Shown one piece after another: positions 35,014-44,215 of a stretch of 64,000 nucleotides of DNA. The stretch is from CAXXHQ01 sp963665265. Its GTDB lineage: Bacteria > Planctomycetota > Planctomycetia > Pirellulales > Thermoguttaceae. Location of the stretch: contig OY762224.2 in NCBI GenBank assembly GCA_963665265.2, positions 2,294,001-2,358,000 on the forward strand, read 5' to 3'. The stretch's first letter is position 1. Every line of letters begins with the position of its first letter. The position numbers were made by a program, and so were the translations under genes. The notes under the pieces were generated by a model, which did not search any database, was not told the origin of the DNA, and saw only the letters and a program-made list of their open reading frames with translations.

Positions 35014-36477
35014 ATGACGACATCCTTTGTTAAAGCGATGCGAGGCGTTCTCGCCGTCTTTGCTTTCTTTTTTTCGATGGATTGCGGGTTTTTCCCAGTC
35101 AGCGCCCTGACCAATGCCGTGCATGGCGAGGAAATTCAGGTGAAAGCGCCTTTCGCCATGCCGCCAATCAAAGTGCCTGCGTTTCAGCAGCGGGATTTTC
35201 TGATCACCGATTTTGGGGCGAATCCGGGCGGAACGAACGACAACACGGAGGCTATCCGCAAAGCAATCGTCGCTTGCCATGCCGCCGGCGGCGGACGCGT
35301 CGTCGTTCCCGCAGGCCAGTGGCTTACGGGCGCGATTCATTTGAAAAGCAACGTGAACCTTCACCTCGCCAAAGACGCAGTGCTCTCTTTCAGCGGCAAT
35401 CCCAGCGACTATCTGCCGGCCGTTCGATCAAGTTGGGAAGGCTGGGAATGCTTCAACTACTCGCCGCTCATCTATGCTTTTGATTGTGAAAACATCGCTC
35501 TGACCGGTGGAGGCGAACTTGAAGCTCGCATGGGCGTCTGGGAAAAATGGTTTGATCGCCCGCCCGCTCATATGGCGGCGCTCAAGAGTCTCTACATCAT
35601 GGGTTCCACGGGGGCGCCGGTGGAAAAGCGGCAGATGGCGGAAGGCGAAAACCATCTTCGCCCGCAGCTCATTCAGTTTAACCGCTGCCGCAACGTGCTC
35701 ATTGAAGACGTGAAAATCCGCAACAGTCCGTTCTGGTGCATTCACCTCCTGCTCTGTGATTCCGCCGTCGTCCGGCGCGTGGATATTTTCGCACAAGGTC
35801 ACAATAACGACGGGATCGATCCGGAGATGACGCGCAATCTTCTCATCGAGGACTGTCGTTTCAATACCGGCGACGACTCCATCGCTATCAAATCGGGAAC
35901 CAACCACGACGGCTGGCGGCTGAATACTCCAAGCGAGAACATTGTTATTCGCGACTGCACGGTTATCAGCGGTCACGGACTGGTCAACATCGGCAGCGAA
36001 TTATCCGGCGGCGTCCGCAACGTCTATGTGCACAACTGCCGCTTCGATGCGCTGAAGGGAAAGATGAACGTTAATAATGTACTCTACATTAAAACCAACC
36101 GCCGACGCGGCGGCTTTGTGGAGAACGTCACCGTCGAGGACATTGACGCCACGGACGCGAAATTCAAAATGGGAGCGCTTGGCATTGAAACTGACGTTCT
36201 CTATCAATGGCGCACGCTTGTGCCGACCTATGAGGAACGGCTGACGCCCATCCGTAACATCACCATGCGAAATGTGAAAGCGGGTGAAACGCGCACCCCC
36301 TTCAAAATCCTAGGCGACAAGGATCAGCCGGTGAAGGATGTCGTCATCGATAACGTTTCCATCGGCGTCGTGCGAGGGCAAAAGCATCGCTACGAGAATG
36401 CCGAAAACATTAAGGAAACCAATATTACCTTCGACGAATTCATCGAGCAGCCCGACGAAGAGAACACGAACAAGTAG
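35014..36477 (+). CDS. Secreted polygalacturonase-like glycoside hydrolase, GH28
   Basis: 487 residues with a signal peptide (GVLAVFAFFFSMDCGFF). The right-handed beta-helix starts FLITDFGANPGGTNDNTEAI, the standard GH28/pectate-lyase entry. The catalytic region matches GH28: NNDGIDPE (N264-E271), GDDSIAIKSG (D287/D288), SGHG (H321) and IKTNRRRGG. Predicted to hydrolyse galacturonan or a similar uronic or rhamnose-containing polymer extracellularly. It sits between two copies of an intergenic repeat and follows the fucosidase in the same direction. Confidence 0.9.
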   Translation: MTTSFVKAMRGVLAVFAFFFSMDCGFFPVSALTNAVHGEEIQVKAPFAMPPIKVPAFQQRDFLITDFGANPGGTNDNTEAIRKAIVACHAAGGGRVVVPAGQWLTGAIHLKSNVNLHLAKDAVLSFSGNPSDYLPAVRSSWEGWECFNYSPLIYAFDCENIALTGGGELEARMGVWEKWFDRPPAHMAALKSLYIMGSTGAPVEKRQMAEGENHLRPQLIQFNRCRNVLIEDVKIRNSPFWCIHLLLCDSAVVRRVDIFAQGHNNDGIDPEMTRNLLIEDCRFNTGDDSIAIKSGTNHDGWRLNTPSENIVIRDCTVISGHGLVNIGSELSGGVRNVYVHNCRFDALKGKMNVNNVLYIKTNRRRGGFVENVTVEDIDATDAKFKMGALGIETDVLYQWRTLVPTYEERLTPIRNITMRNVKAGETRTPFKILGDKDQPVKDVVIDNVSIGVVRGQKHRYENAENIKETNITFDEFIEQPDEENTNK

Positions 36478-36570
36478 CTGTGAGGTTTGAAAACTAGGCC
36501 TCGAAGCGAGAAAGCGCACGAAGTCCAGTCATATCCAATATCCCGTTTGGGGGGCGCGAGATTCGCCTCC

Positions 36571-36692
36571 GCGAATACGGCAAATACTCCGCGTAGTATT
36601 CCGTACATAACGCAACTTGAAAAACGAACGGCCCTCGGCGTCGGCTCACTCTTCGGAGTAGCTTGAATGCGGGGGCCGTTTGCATTAGGATG
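36571..36692 (+). repeat. Intergenic repeat element, copy 2
   Basis: The partner of 34843-34962. The 3' ~70 bp (AACGAACGGCC through GGGGGCCGTTTGCATTA) are almost identical, while the 5' ~50 bp are more diverged. Same orientation as copy 1. Confidence 0.75.
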
Positions 36693-36742
36693 TAAGCTCT
36701 ATTCAATTGCGTTTTTCAACACAAATTCTTGGGAGCAGCGGG

Positions 36743-39700
36743 ATGAGTCGGAAAATCGGTCGCGCTCGTTTGGCGATTCTGTTTTGCGCGGCGGCGTTTT
36801 TTTCGAACGTGGTTTTTACGGGGGTCGCTTTCTGTGACGAGGTACCGCCTCCTCCTCCGGCGAACGCGGACGAAGTTGAAGCACCGGCGTCGCCCGGCAC
36901 GCATACCGTCTATCTCGATAAGTGCGATCGATGGCAAGCGCCGGAGGCTTCAGCGGTGGCGTTAAAAGGCATTCTGATTAGAGAGCTGATGCGGCAGTCT
37001 TTGTTAATTGCGGCGCGCGATGAGGCCGGTTTGGAGACGAAAGACGCATGGCTGGGCGACGACATGCCGACGACAGGCGACACTGAGCCGTTGAGCGTTT
37101 CCGCCGATTTCGGCTCTCCCTCGCAATTAACGGTAAACGCCGGCTTCGTCGGAGCAAGGAAGCCGTCATCTTCGATTCCGCTGTCCGTCGGTCAATATTC
37201 GGATTACGACGCCTTCATTTCTTTTGCCGAAGGCCTCTCTCGAAATGAATATCGCGCGGCGTTGAAAAAATGCGGATTTCCTATCACGCCGAACAAAATG
37301 AACGCCACGGCGGAGGTTTCCGTCGAAGTTGAAGCGTTGCTCGAAGAGATGAATTTTATCTCCCAATTTTCGGCGATTCGGCAACTGCACGGTTTAATTC
37401 GAAAAGAAGGGGAGTCGCCGAAGCTGCTCGGCGCACTCGTTCGCGGCTATGCGAATCTCGGCTCTTTGACCGAGTTTCATTGGCATGCCGCGCATAAGAC
37501 TTTTTTCGCCCGCTCTCTACTGTATGCGCAACGAATGGTAGCAAGGGACGCGAACTCGGCTTGGGCGAAGCGCCACATGGCTTACGCGAAGGCGCTAACC
37601 GGTTTGCCGGGCGAAGCGTTGAAAGAATTGGAGGGTGCGGAGGCTTTGGGAGGCGACAAGGACTCGCTTCCTAGTTGGACGCCGGCCGTCGAGGCTTTGT
37701 GCAAGTTTAACGCCAAAAAGCTCGGTGAAATGGCCGACGCGGACGATTCCAATGCGGAGCTTGGGGCGTATTTAAAATTCCTCGCCTACGATCGCGCGCA
37801 GGGCGGCGATATGCTTGTGAAAACTGTGACCGAGACGGGGCTGAAGATTCCCGAGGCGTATCGAATGTATGACGCGATCGGGAGGGAAGGCGGAGTCAGC
37901 TCGCAACATTTCAGCACGACGGTTGGTCTGGAAACGTTCGGCAAGTTCGCCTATAAGCGGATCGCCGAAATGCCCGGAGCGCCTGCCGCCGTAAAGGAAA
38001 TCTGCGAGACGCCGTCGGAAACTCCGCCGGAGGCGTCCGCCGTTCCGCTGCGCCCGTTTGAATTTACGCTTCGGCGTCGATTAATGCAGGCGCTCGCGGC
38101 CGCCGCTGACGACAAGAAAGTCGAGCGAGCGCCGGGCGACGAAGCTCTTTCGTGGGAGGCGTTGGGAGCGCTGATTCAAGACTTGTCCTTTAATCAATCC
38201 ATCTTGCGACTGCATTTTGAGACGTATTCGTTGGCGGTTTCGTCGGACGAAACGTTGAAAATGTTGCGGCCGCTCTACATTGATCATCCGCTCGGCTTCA
38301 TAATTAGCGTTTATCGCTCGAACGCCGTGGCGAAAGAAGAGGCCGCGCGCAAATTGGAAAAGATCGACTTTAGCGACGCGAACGTTCAAGGAAAAAAGAT
38401 GCTCGACGTTTTCATTGCGAACGATCGAAATCTCAAGGCGAAGTTTGAGGCGGCCATGACGGCGAACTTCGACAGCGTCGAGGGCGACGTTAAATCGATC
38501 GTCGGGCAGATCGCCGGTAATAAAGACGGTTATCTAAAGGAGAAAGACGCCGGCGAAAAAGAGCGTCGAGAGCAATACGTCATGCAGTTCGCGCACCTGT
38601 TGATGAGGACTAGCCCTTACTCTCCTTTAGCGAGAATGGCCTACGTCGAATATCGCTGGGACGAAGCGGCGAAAGACTTAAAGAAATGGGAGGAGGAGGC
38701 GAGCGACCATCCTCGGGTACTGCAAGTTCTTTCGAGAGAATACGATCGACGAAAACAAAATGAAGACATGGTCCGGTGTTTAAAAAGGGCGATCGAGTCG
38801 GCGCCGGATTTCGCTTCCTATCGGATGCTTGCGAACGTGTACGCGAATCAAGGGAAAGGCGAGGAGTACGTTCGTCTCCTCGAAGAGAGCCTCAAGCTGC
38901 CGGATTACGCGCTGTGGCACGGGAAGATCAATCAGGACATCGCCGAACATTACATGCGGAAGGTTCAGTGGAGCAAGGCGTTGCCTTACGCCGAAAAAGC
39001 GGCGGAGACCTATTCGGGATGGGGGCTTCTCTGCGCCGCGCATTGCTACGAACGCCTCAAGCGTTGGGATGAGGCGGAGGAGCTTTACAAAGCCTGCACG
39101 CTTCGCTATCAGGGATCCGAGTTTAATTGGTATTTTTTCTGCAAACGAACGGGAAAAGGGGCCTTGAACGAGGCGAAGAAACCGATTGCCAATTATCTTG
39201 GACGCCAGCAACTCAAATCGTCGACCGGCGATTTAGAAAATAGCTTTTCGCTTTCTTTTTTTTATGTTCTCGAGAAGCAGCCGGAAAAGGCGCTCGCCGT
39301 CGTGAGAAATAAGTCTTTAAGCGGAACGAATCGCTGGGACGCTTTTTGGGCGGCCTCTTTGGCCGATCGATTGGGAGACGTTGAAACTCGCGACGCCGCA
39401 TGGAAAATCATTCTTGCCGACGAAAAATCGGAGAAGCTGAGCATGCCGAAAGAAATGATCGCCTTGGCGAATATGATGGCCGAAGACGCGAACAATAAAA
39501 CTAGCAAGATCGATCTGAAAGAAGCTTCCGAAATCTGCGCGAAGCTTGACGCGACGTCGCAAGCTTTATTCAACTATTACTTGGCCAAGCATTTGGATAT
39601 GCGTAAGAAAAAGAAAGACGCGATCGTTTTTTGGAAAAAGAGCGTCGGGTTCCCGCTTACTATCGAAAAGTTCACGCACGTGTTGTCGTTAACCGAGCTA

Positions 39701-39859
39701 CGCGAGCACGGCGTTTCGGAAAAGGAGATCGACGAGGCGAGGCCGAAGGAAAATCTCGACGGCGAAAAAAAGCCGGAAGAGAAAAAAGCGGAGCCGAAGC
39801 GGTCCGAAAAGAGCGAAGGTGACGCCTCGAAAAGCGACGAGGAGAAGAAGGAAACGTAG
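36743..39859 (+). CDS. Large secreted TPR-containing protein
   Basis: 1038 residues from the ATG at 36743, preceded by GGGAGCAGCGGG; the frame's first ATG at 36707 would add 12 residues before the signal peptide (RLAILFCAAAFFSNVVFTGV). There is a Pro-rich linker after cleavage, then a long helical region. TPR-like repeats are clearest at ~650-830 (MVRCLKRAIESAPDFASYRM, EEYVRLLEESLKLPDYALWH, ALPYAEKAAETYSGWGLLCA, RWDEAEELYKAC). The last ~50 residues are a Lys/Glu-rich tail. A scaffold role in the periplasm is likely. No enzyme motif is present. Confidence 0.75.
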   Translation: MSRKIGRARLAILFCAAAFFSNVVFTGVAFCDEVPPPPPANADEVEAPASPGTHTVYLDKCDRWQAPEASAVALKGILIRELMRQSLLIAARDEAGLETKDAWLGDDMPTTGDTEPLSVSADFGSPSQLTVNAGFVGARKPSSSIPLSVGQYSDYDAFISFAEGLSRNEYRAALKKCGFPITPNKMNATAEVSVEVEALLEEMNFISQFSAIRQLHGLIRKEGESPKLLGALVRGYANLGSLTEFHWHAAHKTFFARSLLYAQRMVARDANSAWAKRHMAYAKALTGLPGEALKELEGAEALGGDKDSLPSWTPAVEALCKFNAKKLGEMADADDSNAELGAYLKFLAYDRAQGGDMLVKTVTETGLKIPEAYRMYDAIGREGGVSSQHFSTTVGLETFGKFAYKRIAEMPGAPAAVKEICETPSETPPEASAVPLRPFEFTLRRRLMQALAAAADDKKVERAPGDEALSWEALGALIQDLSFNQSILRLHFETYSLAVSSDETLKMLRPLYIDHPLGFIISVYRSNAVAKEEAARKLEKIDFSDANVQGKKMLDVFIANDRNLKAKFEAAMTANFDSVEGDVKSIVGQIAGNKDGYLKEKDAGEKERREQYVMQFAHLLMRTSPYSPLARMAYVEYRWDEAAKDLKKWEEEASDHPRVLQVLSREYDRRKQNEDMVRCLKRAIESAPDFASYRMLANVYANQGKGEEYVRLLEESLKLPDYALWHGKINQDIAEHYMRKVQWSKALPYAEKAAETYSGWGLLCAAHCYERLKRWDEAEELYKACTLRYQGSEFNWYFFCKRTGKGALNEAKKPIANYLGRQQLKSSTGDLENSFSLSFFYVLEKQPEKALAVVRNKSLSGTNRWDAFWAASLADRLGDVETRDAAWKIILADEKSEKLSMPKEMIALANMMAEDANNKTSKIDLKEASEICAKLDATSQALFNYYLAKHLDMRKKKKDAIVFWKKSVGFPLTIEKFTHVLSLTELREHGVSEKEIDEARPKENLDGEKKPEEKKAEPKRSEKSEGDASKSDEEKKET

Positions 39860-39879
39860 CGAGCGCGGGCGGTTTCGGG

Positions 39880-40794
39880 TTATTGCGGCGTTACGAGGCG
39901 GAATAGCTCGTCATAATATCGCTGCGGATCGACGCGGTCGAGCGGTTCGTGCGCAGCCCCTTCGATAACGGTAAGCTTCGCATGCGATTTTATCCGATTT
40001 AGCATTGCGGAAACGTCGGCGAGAGGTGCATGGCGGTCGTCCGAGCCAGTAATGAAAACGACGGGAACGTTTTCAGGAATATCGGTTATATGATTGAATG
40101 GAGAGATTTGATCGGCGGACGTAGGCAGTGAAAGCGGCTCCCAGACGCAAAGACCTGAATAGGCGACGTAATCTAAAACCGGCGGCAAAAAATGCGATAA
40201 ACGATCACGGACCGCTTTGGAGAGGTCTCGAAACGGTTGCTCTAAAAAATAACCGGCGATTCGGTTCTTGAGTTCACTTGAAGCGAGAATTGCGGATGCG
40301 GCCCCGAGAGAACGTCCTACAATATAGATCGGGCGACGCGGGAATTCTTTTTCGAGATATTCCGTAGCTGCGATTACGTCATTTTTTTCGTTCCAGCCGA
40401 ACGAGTAGTATTCGCCGGTTGAATCGCCGTGAGCGCGAAAATTGACTGCCAAGACCGTATGGCCCGCTTCCGCAAGTTTTTGCATGACCGGAATCATATC
40501 GATTCTTGATCCCCGATTGCCATGCAATAGCAGAACGCAACTTTTGCTTTCATCGCCGCGAACGAGCCAGGCTCCTAACTTCTGACCGTCGTTTGTTTTC
40601 AGCCGAAACTCCTCAATTTTCGCCCAGGCCGCATTAGGAGAGGCGACAGGAGACGGATCGCCGAATCGACGCACGAAAAAACAGGCTACCAGCGCGGAGG
40701 AGACTAGCCATCCAAGGACGGCCGTACAAAAAAACGCCGTAAGGAATCTCGGTCGCAATAATTTTCTGGTGCGTGATTGGGAAGAGGCGTTCAT
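39880..40794 (-). CDS. Alpha/beta hydrolase with N-terminal membrane anchor
   Basis: 304 residues. One N-terminal membrane helix (FFCTAVLGWLVSSALVACFF) is followed by an alpha/beta-hydrolase fold: oxyanion region CVLLLHGNRGSR, nucleophile elbow GRSLGAAS, acid in FITGSDDRHAP, and catalytic His in EGAAHEPLD. NFRAHGDSTGEYYSFGWNEK is typical of the BEM46/YqkD-like serine hydrolases. Substrate unknown. It is convergent with the TPR gene (20 bp apart) and co-directional with the methyltransferase upstream. Confidence 0.85.
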   Translation of the reverse strand: MNASSQSRTRKLLRPRFLTAFFCTAVLGWLVSSALVACFFVRRFGDPSPVASPNAAWAKIEEFRLKTNDGQKLGAWLVRGDESKSCVLLLHGNRGSRIDMIPVMQKLAEAGHTVLAVNFRAHGDSTGEYYSFGWNEKNDVIAATEYLEKEFPRRPIYIVGRSLGAASAILASSELKNRIAGYFLEQPFRDLSKAVRDRLSHFLPPVLDYVAYSGLCVWEPLSLPTSADQISPFNHITDIPENVPVVFITGSDDRHAPLADVSAMLNRIKSHAKLTVIEGAAHEPLDRVDPQRYYDELFRLVTPQ

Positions 40795-40833
40795 AGCGAC
40801 GAATGTTGGTTTAGATTCAAGAGATGACGTCGC

Positions 40834-41562
40834 CTATTCCGGTTTCTTTCCGCCGAAGACGGTCAGTTCAAAGAGCTTAACGAAGCAATCGACGTCTTGA
40901 AATCCGATTTCGCGAAGCCAGTCGCATTGGGTTTCCAGCGGGGCCAAGATGTTCGCCGCCCGGCCTCCGTGGCTGCCGAATTCATAGGCGAGCTCCGCGC
41001 GAGTTTTCTCGCTTCCCTGCGATTGGTGAAACGCGAAAATCGAATCGATAAATATCTCTTCATGAATCTCGTTGGCCCAAGCGGAGGCGGAGAGAACGTG
41101 TTCCAAATGCAAGAAGACTCCGCCGGGGCGAAGCAAGTTGAAGACGTCGGCGTAGATCGCTCGTTTTCGCTCGTCGGGCTGGTGATGAATCGCAAGGCCC
41201 GAAACGACCGCATCGAACGGCGCAAGCTCTTTGAGCGGGGCATGCCAATTTTCGTCGCCGAAGTCGGCGTGAAAGAAATCCGAGCGAGCGGCGTCGGCCT
41301 TTGCTCTAGCCGCGGCGAGCATGTGCTCCGAAAAATCCAAAAACGCGCACCGCGCTTGCGGAAAGGCCGCCGTCAGCGTTCGCCCAAGAATGCCGTCTCC
41401 GCATCCGACGTCGAGAAATTTATTCGCCTCGGGAGTCAATTTACGAACGATTCGCAGAATAACGTCGAGCTGTTCGCCGGCCAACGGTATGCCGCCGCGG
41501 ATTCCTTCGAGATATTTTTTTGAGAGATCTAGCGTCTGCCATACATGGGGAGTTTTAGTCAT
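40834..41562 (-). CDS. Class I SAM-dependent methyltransferase
   Basis: 242 residues. Motif I is FLDVGCGDGILGRTL (residues ~55-69), motif II RCAFLDFSEHMLAAARAKAD, and the post-II region FDAVVSGLAIHHQPDERKRA, as in ubiquinone/trans-aconitate-type methyltransferases. The N-terminus (QTLDLSKKYLEGIRGGIPLA) is helical. Substrate unknown. It lies 39 bp upstream of the alpha/beta hydrolase in the same direction, so the two may be one operon. Confidence 0.88.
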   Translation of the reverse strand: MTKTPHVWQTLDLSKKYLEGIRGGIPLAGEQLDVILRIVRKLTPEANKFLDVGCGDGILGRTLTAAFPQARCAFLDFSEHMLAAARAKADAARSDFFHADFGDENWHAPLKELAPFDAVVSGLAIHHQPDERKRAIYADVFNLLRPGGVFLHLEHVLSASAWANEIHEEIFIDSIFAFHQSQGSEKTRAELAYEFGSHGGRAANILAPLETQCDWLREIGFQDVDCFVKLFELTVFGGKKPE

Positions 41563-41944
41563 GATTGCTTGGGGCTGATGAAGCGATTTCTTTGAATGCC
41601 AATCCGGGAGTATATCGCTTATATGAATGCCGATGTAGCTAGGATCGTTTTTCGTTTGGTTGTTGCGGTAGTTTGATTGGAGAAGGATTGCGGGCGCTTT
41701 GATGACGCTCCTACGCTTTCGTCAGTAACTCCCAATCGAGGCGACGAGTCGCGTTAGAGTACGGATAATCGCATTGACTTCGCGGGAGTCGGAGGAAGAG
41801 TTACTATGACCGCTTCGGGGGGAATTCGCCTGACTCAAAAGTCATGGAATGTGCGGAAATTGGCCTGTTTTTGCGGGAAAAAATGAAAAAACAGCCATGC
41901 ATAGAATTATTTCAGAATGAGCAGGAAGTTTTTCAGTAAAGCGC

Positions 41945-41972
41945 TTGACGCAGGAGGGCGTCTGGTTAGAAT
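41945..41972 (+). promoter_or_regulatory. Strong sigma-70-type promoter of an orphan small RNA
   Basis: TTGACG (41945-41950), a 16-base spacer and TAGAAT (41967-41972) match the housekeeping consensus closely. No coding start follows within reach, but a folded transcript ending in a terminator does. The expected start of transcription is about 41978-41980. Confidence 0.75.
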
Positions 41973-41977
41973 GATTG

Positions 41978-42080
41978 CAGATGGGTGATTCTTACAGCGT
42001 TGGACACCTGCCCCGATCCAACGCAACTGCCCATCATGCATTGCCCCGTTAGGTCCCTGCCCCGCCTAACGGGGTTTTTT
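41978..42080 (+). ncRNA. Predicted orphan small RNA, about 100 nt
   Basis: The region lacks an open frame but is framed by a near-consensus promoter and a perfect intrinsic terminator. It folds as an outer helix (41976-41985 with 42030-42040, one bulge) closing an inner hairpin GCGTTGGA/TCCAACGC (41997-42004, 42017-42024) with loop CACCTGCCCCGA. The terminator stem is CCCCGTTAGG/CCTAACGGGG (42044-42053, 42065-42074), loop TCCCTGCCCCG, then T6. The motif TGCCCCG appears three times, twice in loops, a pattern suited to pairing with G-rich ribosome binding sites. It does not resemble 6S, 4.5S, tmRNA or RNase P RNA. Confidence 0.7.
42044..42080 (+). terminator. Rho-independent terminator of the small RNA
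   Basis: A perfect 10-bp stem, 11-base loop and T6 tail. No protein gene on the plus strand lies within 2 kb upstream, so it must serve a non-coding transcript. Confidence 0.9.
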
Positions 42081-42118
42081 ATTTCTTGTCGTTTTCGGAC
42101 AAATTACACGCTTCGTTT

Positions 42119-42526
42119 CTATGGAGTACCGATGGAATCGACGTCCGACTCGGTAATAGGGCCTTCCGCCGTCGCCGGCAGGGTCTTGCGTACTTCTTGA
42201 ACTGCGGATCGAAGCTGTTCCCCGGTTAATGAAACGTCTTCAATTTGAGCGGAGACGACGCATTCCCAATCGACCGGTCTCAGGATCGTCGCCGTGGGGC
42301 CTTGTTCCCAGCGTAGCCACAGGCGTTTCTCCGAGGTCCTTGGATCGAGATAGGCGTTCCAACTTCGCCCGGATCGGACTTCGATGTGAAACGCCGAGAT
42401 TGAAGCGTTCGCTAGGAGGGGGGCGAATTCGTTCGGAGCGACGGGCGGTTCCGTTTCGGCAGCGAATGAATAGCTGGGAATCGCAATCAAGGCGTATAAA
42501 ATGAGAAGCGGAAATATTTGTCGCAT
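42119..42526 (-). CDS. Small secreted protein, unknown
   Basis: 135 residues. Signal peptide FPLLILYALIAIPSYSFAAE. The mature part is about 110 residues of predicted beta and helix (FHIEVRSGRSWNAYLDPRTS, LWLRWEQGPTATILRPVDWE) with one Cys. No domain recognised. It faces the small-RNA terminator tail-to-tail, with its stop 38 bp away. Confidence 0.6.
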   Translation of the reverse strand: MRQIFPLLILYALIAIPSYSFAAETEPPVAPNEFAPLLANASISAFHIEVRSGRSWNAYLDPRTSEKRLWLRWEQGPTATILRPVDWECVVSAQIEDVSLTGEQLRSAVQEVRKTLPATAEGPITESDVDSIGTP

Positions 42527-42951
42527 GGACGCGGACTTTCCTCTTTACGGTTCGTTCACGATAGTTCAATGTTGCCTATCTTCCGCAAAAGCGGCGCCGT
42601 GAGATTGCCTTGCTCGCAGTCGTGAACCTAAACGCATTTAGTACAGGCGGTTGCGACGTTTGACGTTTTTTGTACTCACAAAAACTGAGTTGTCTTTTTA
42701 CAAAAAAACGTCGGCATGATGCAAAAAAGCATCCTTTTCGCTCAAGCCCGGGCGCCTTCGACATTTCGGATGAAAGAAAGAACCGGAGGTAAGCGAAAGT
42801 GGGGTAATCCGTCTCGACAATTCCGCTTCTGCGGAAGATTTCGTAAAGAACGACTACCGGTTTTTTTCTATATTTGACGACCAAGATCGGTCGAAATGGA
42901 GAGTGGAAAGTTGGCGCCCGTTTTTTTCCGTCAACTTAGAAAGGAACGATC
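42527..42951. other. Intergenic region, no gene seen
   Basis: Divergent promoter region. A small hairpin GATGC-A6-GCATC followed by CTTTT lies at 42718-42738. An Arg-rich minus-strand frame (42576-42884) has no ribosome binding site and is not called. Confidence 0.4.
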
Positions 42952-43530
42952 ATGTCGGTCGGACTGCAAAAACATTGGTATCAGCAACCGCGATCTGTGG
43001 AACGGCTCCCTTTGGCGAGCTTAACCTGCGCCGGAGCGCTTTTGTTGGGCGTCGTGTTGGCCAGTTCGCAAACGACGATCAGTTCGACATCCTCGCGAGA
43101 GCCTGGTCTATCGGCCGTAACGACGGGCAGCGCGGCGGCCGTTGCCGAGGCGGCCCCACGATTCGGCGAGAACGGCGGCGATAAGAAATCGGACGCCAAA
43201 ATCGCTCCCACTGAGAAAGCGACTGAAAAGTCCAAGGAAAAGACCAAGGCCGACGGCGAACGGCAACGCGAAGGGGTGGAAATCGTTGAACAAGCCGGCG
43301 CATTTAAGGTAACTGGCGATCGTGTTCTATTTGTTACCGCCGGCGAGCCAAGCCGCTCCTTCGTTGTATTGGAAAATCTTAGTCTCGAACGCATCGCTCG
43401 AGAAATGGACGAAGGCGCCGAAACGGCCGAATGGACGGTTTCAGGCTCGGTGACCGAGTTCAAGGGGGCGAATTACCTTATCATTACCCATGCGGTTCAG
43501 AAAAACGGCCGAAGCGAAAGTAAAAAGTAG
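42952..43530 (+). CDS. Membrane-anchored protein with C-terminal beta domain, unknown
   Basis: 192 residues. GAAAGGAACGATC precedes the ATG. There is a short cytosolic N-terminus, one membrane helix (LASLTCAGALLLGVVLASSQ), a Lys/Glu/Ala-rich linker (~65-105), and a C-terminal ~80-residue beta domain (RVLFVTAGEPSRSFVVLENL, TVSGSVTEFKGANYLIITHA) of OB-like appearance. This layout recurs in planctomycete proteins of unknown role. Single gene. Confidence 0.65.
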   Translation: MSVGLQKHWYQQPRSVERLPLASLTCAGALLLGVVLASSQTTISSTSSREPGLSAVTTGSAAAVAEAAPRFGENGGDKKSDAKIAPTEKATEKSKEKTKADGERQREGVEIVEQAGAFKVTGDRVLFVTAGEPSRSFVVLENLSLERIAREMDEGAETAEWTVSGSVTEFKGANYLIITHAVQKNGRSESKK

Positions 43531-43815
43531 TCGCCTATCTATTTGAGGCTTTTGGGCTCTTTTTTCGTTGTCGCAACGCCTTATTTTGTAAGTTTTAACG
43601 TCCTAAGAAGGGCGATTTTCGGCAAAGGCGACGAGAGCTCGTTCTACTTGACGGCGACGTTACAATCCCTATGATAGGGTGGGGACGTTACGTTATTCCG
43701 CGCAATCGTCCGGCATGCCCATTTAGTTCGGGATACGCCAGTCGGAAGACGGCAAGGCATGCAATATATCACGCGAGAAGCACAGCGATTCAATCGCCTT
43801 GAGGAGCATATACAC

Positions 43816-44172
43816 ATGGCCGATTATCGACGATTGGAAGTCAATCTTGTCGGAGACGTGGCCGTCATTAAATTTCGCGACCACAAGATCGTGGAAGACT
43901 TGAACATCCAAGAGCTTGGCCAAGAGCTGTTTCAACTGGTTGAGAAAGATCTCCACAAGAAGATTTTGCTCAATTTCTCGTCGGTCGAATTTCTTTCGAG
44001 CGCGGCCTTGGGGAAATTAATCACGCTCGATAAAAAAATGAAGGCTGCGGGGGGAGTCCTCAAGCTCTCTAATATTAAGCCTGAAATTTACGAAGTCTTC
44101 GCCATCACCAAGCTGAATCGCTTGTTCGACATCAAGTCGGACGAAGCCGATGCGCTGGCGGCATATAAATAG
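43816..44172 (+). CDS. STAS-domain anti-sigma factor antagonist
   Basis: 118 residues from the ATG at 43816, where GAGGAG lies about ten bases upstream; the frame opens earlier at 43759 without such a site. A single STAS domain: VNLVGDVAVIKFRDHKIVED, KKILLNFSSVEFLSSAALGK, with the phosphorylatable Ser at FLSSAALG, then GVLKLSNIKPEIYEVFAITK. By family it is dephosphorylated to bind and inactivate an RsbW/SpoIIAB-type kinase. Exactly such a kinase is the next gene, so the two form a partner-switching pair. No sigma factor or PP2C phosphatase is in view. Confidence 0.92.
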   Translation: MADYRRLEVNLVGDVAVIKFRDHKIVEDLNIQELGQELFQLVEKDLHKKILLNFSSVEFLSSAALGKLITLDKKMKAAGGVLKLSNIKPEIYEVFAITKLNRLFDIKSDEADALAAYK

Positions 44173-44215
44173 CGTCCGCTCCCGTATCGCGAGTTCCTCG
44201 GCGAATATCGACGAC

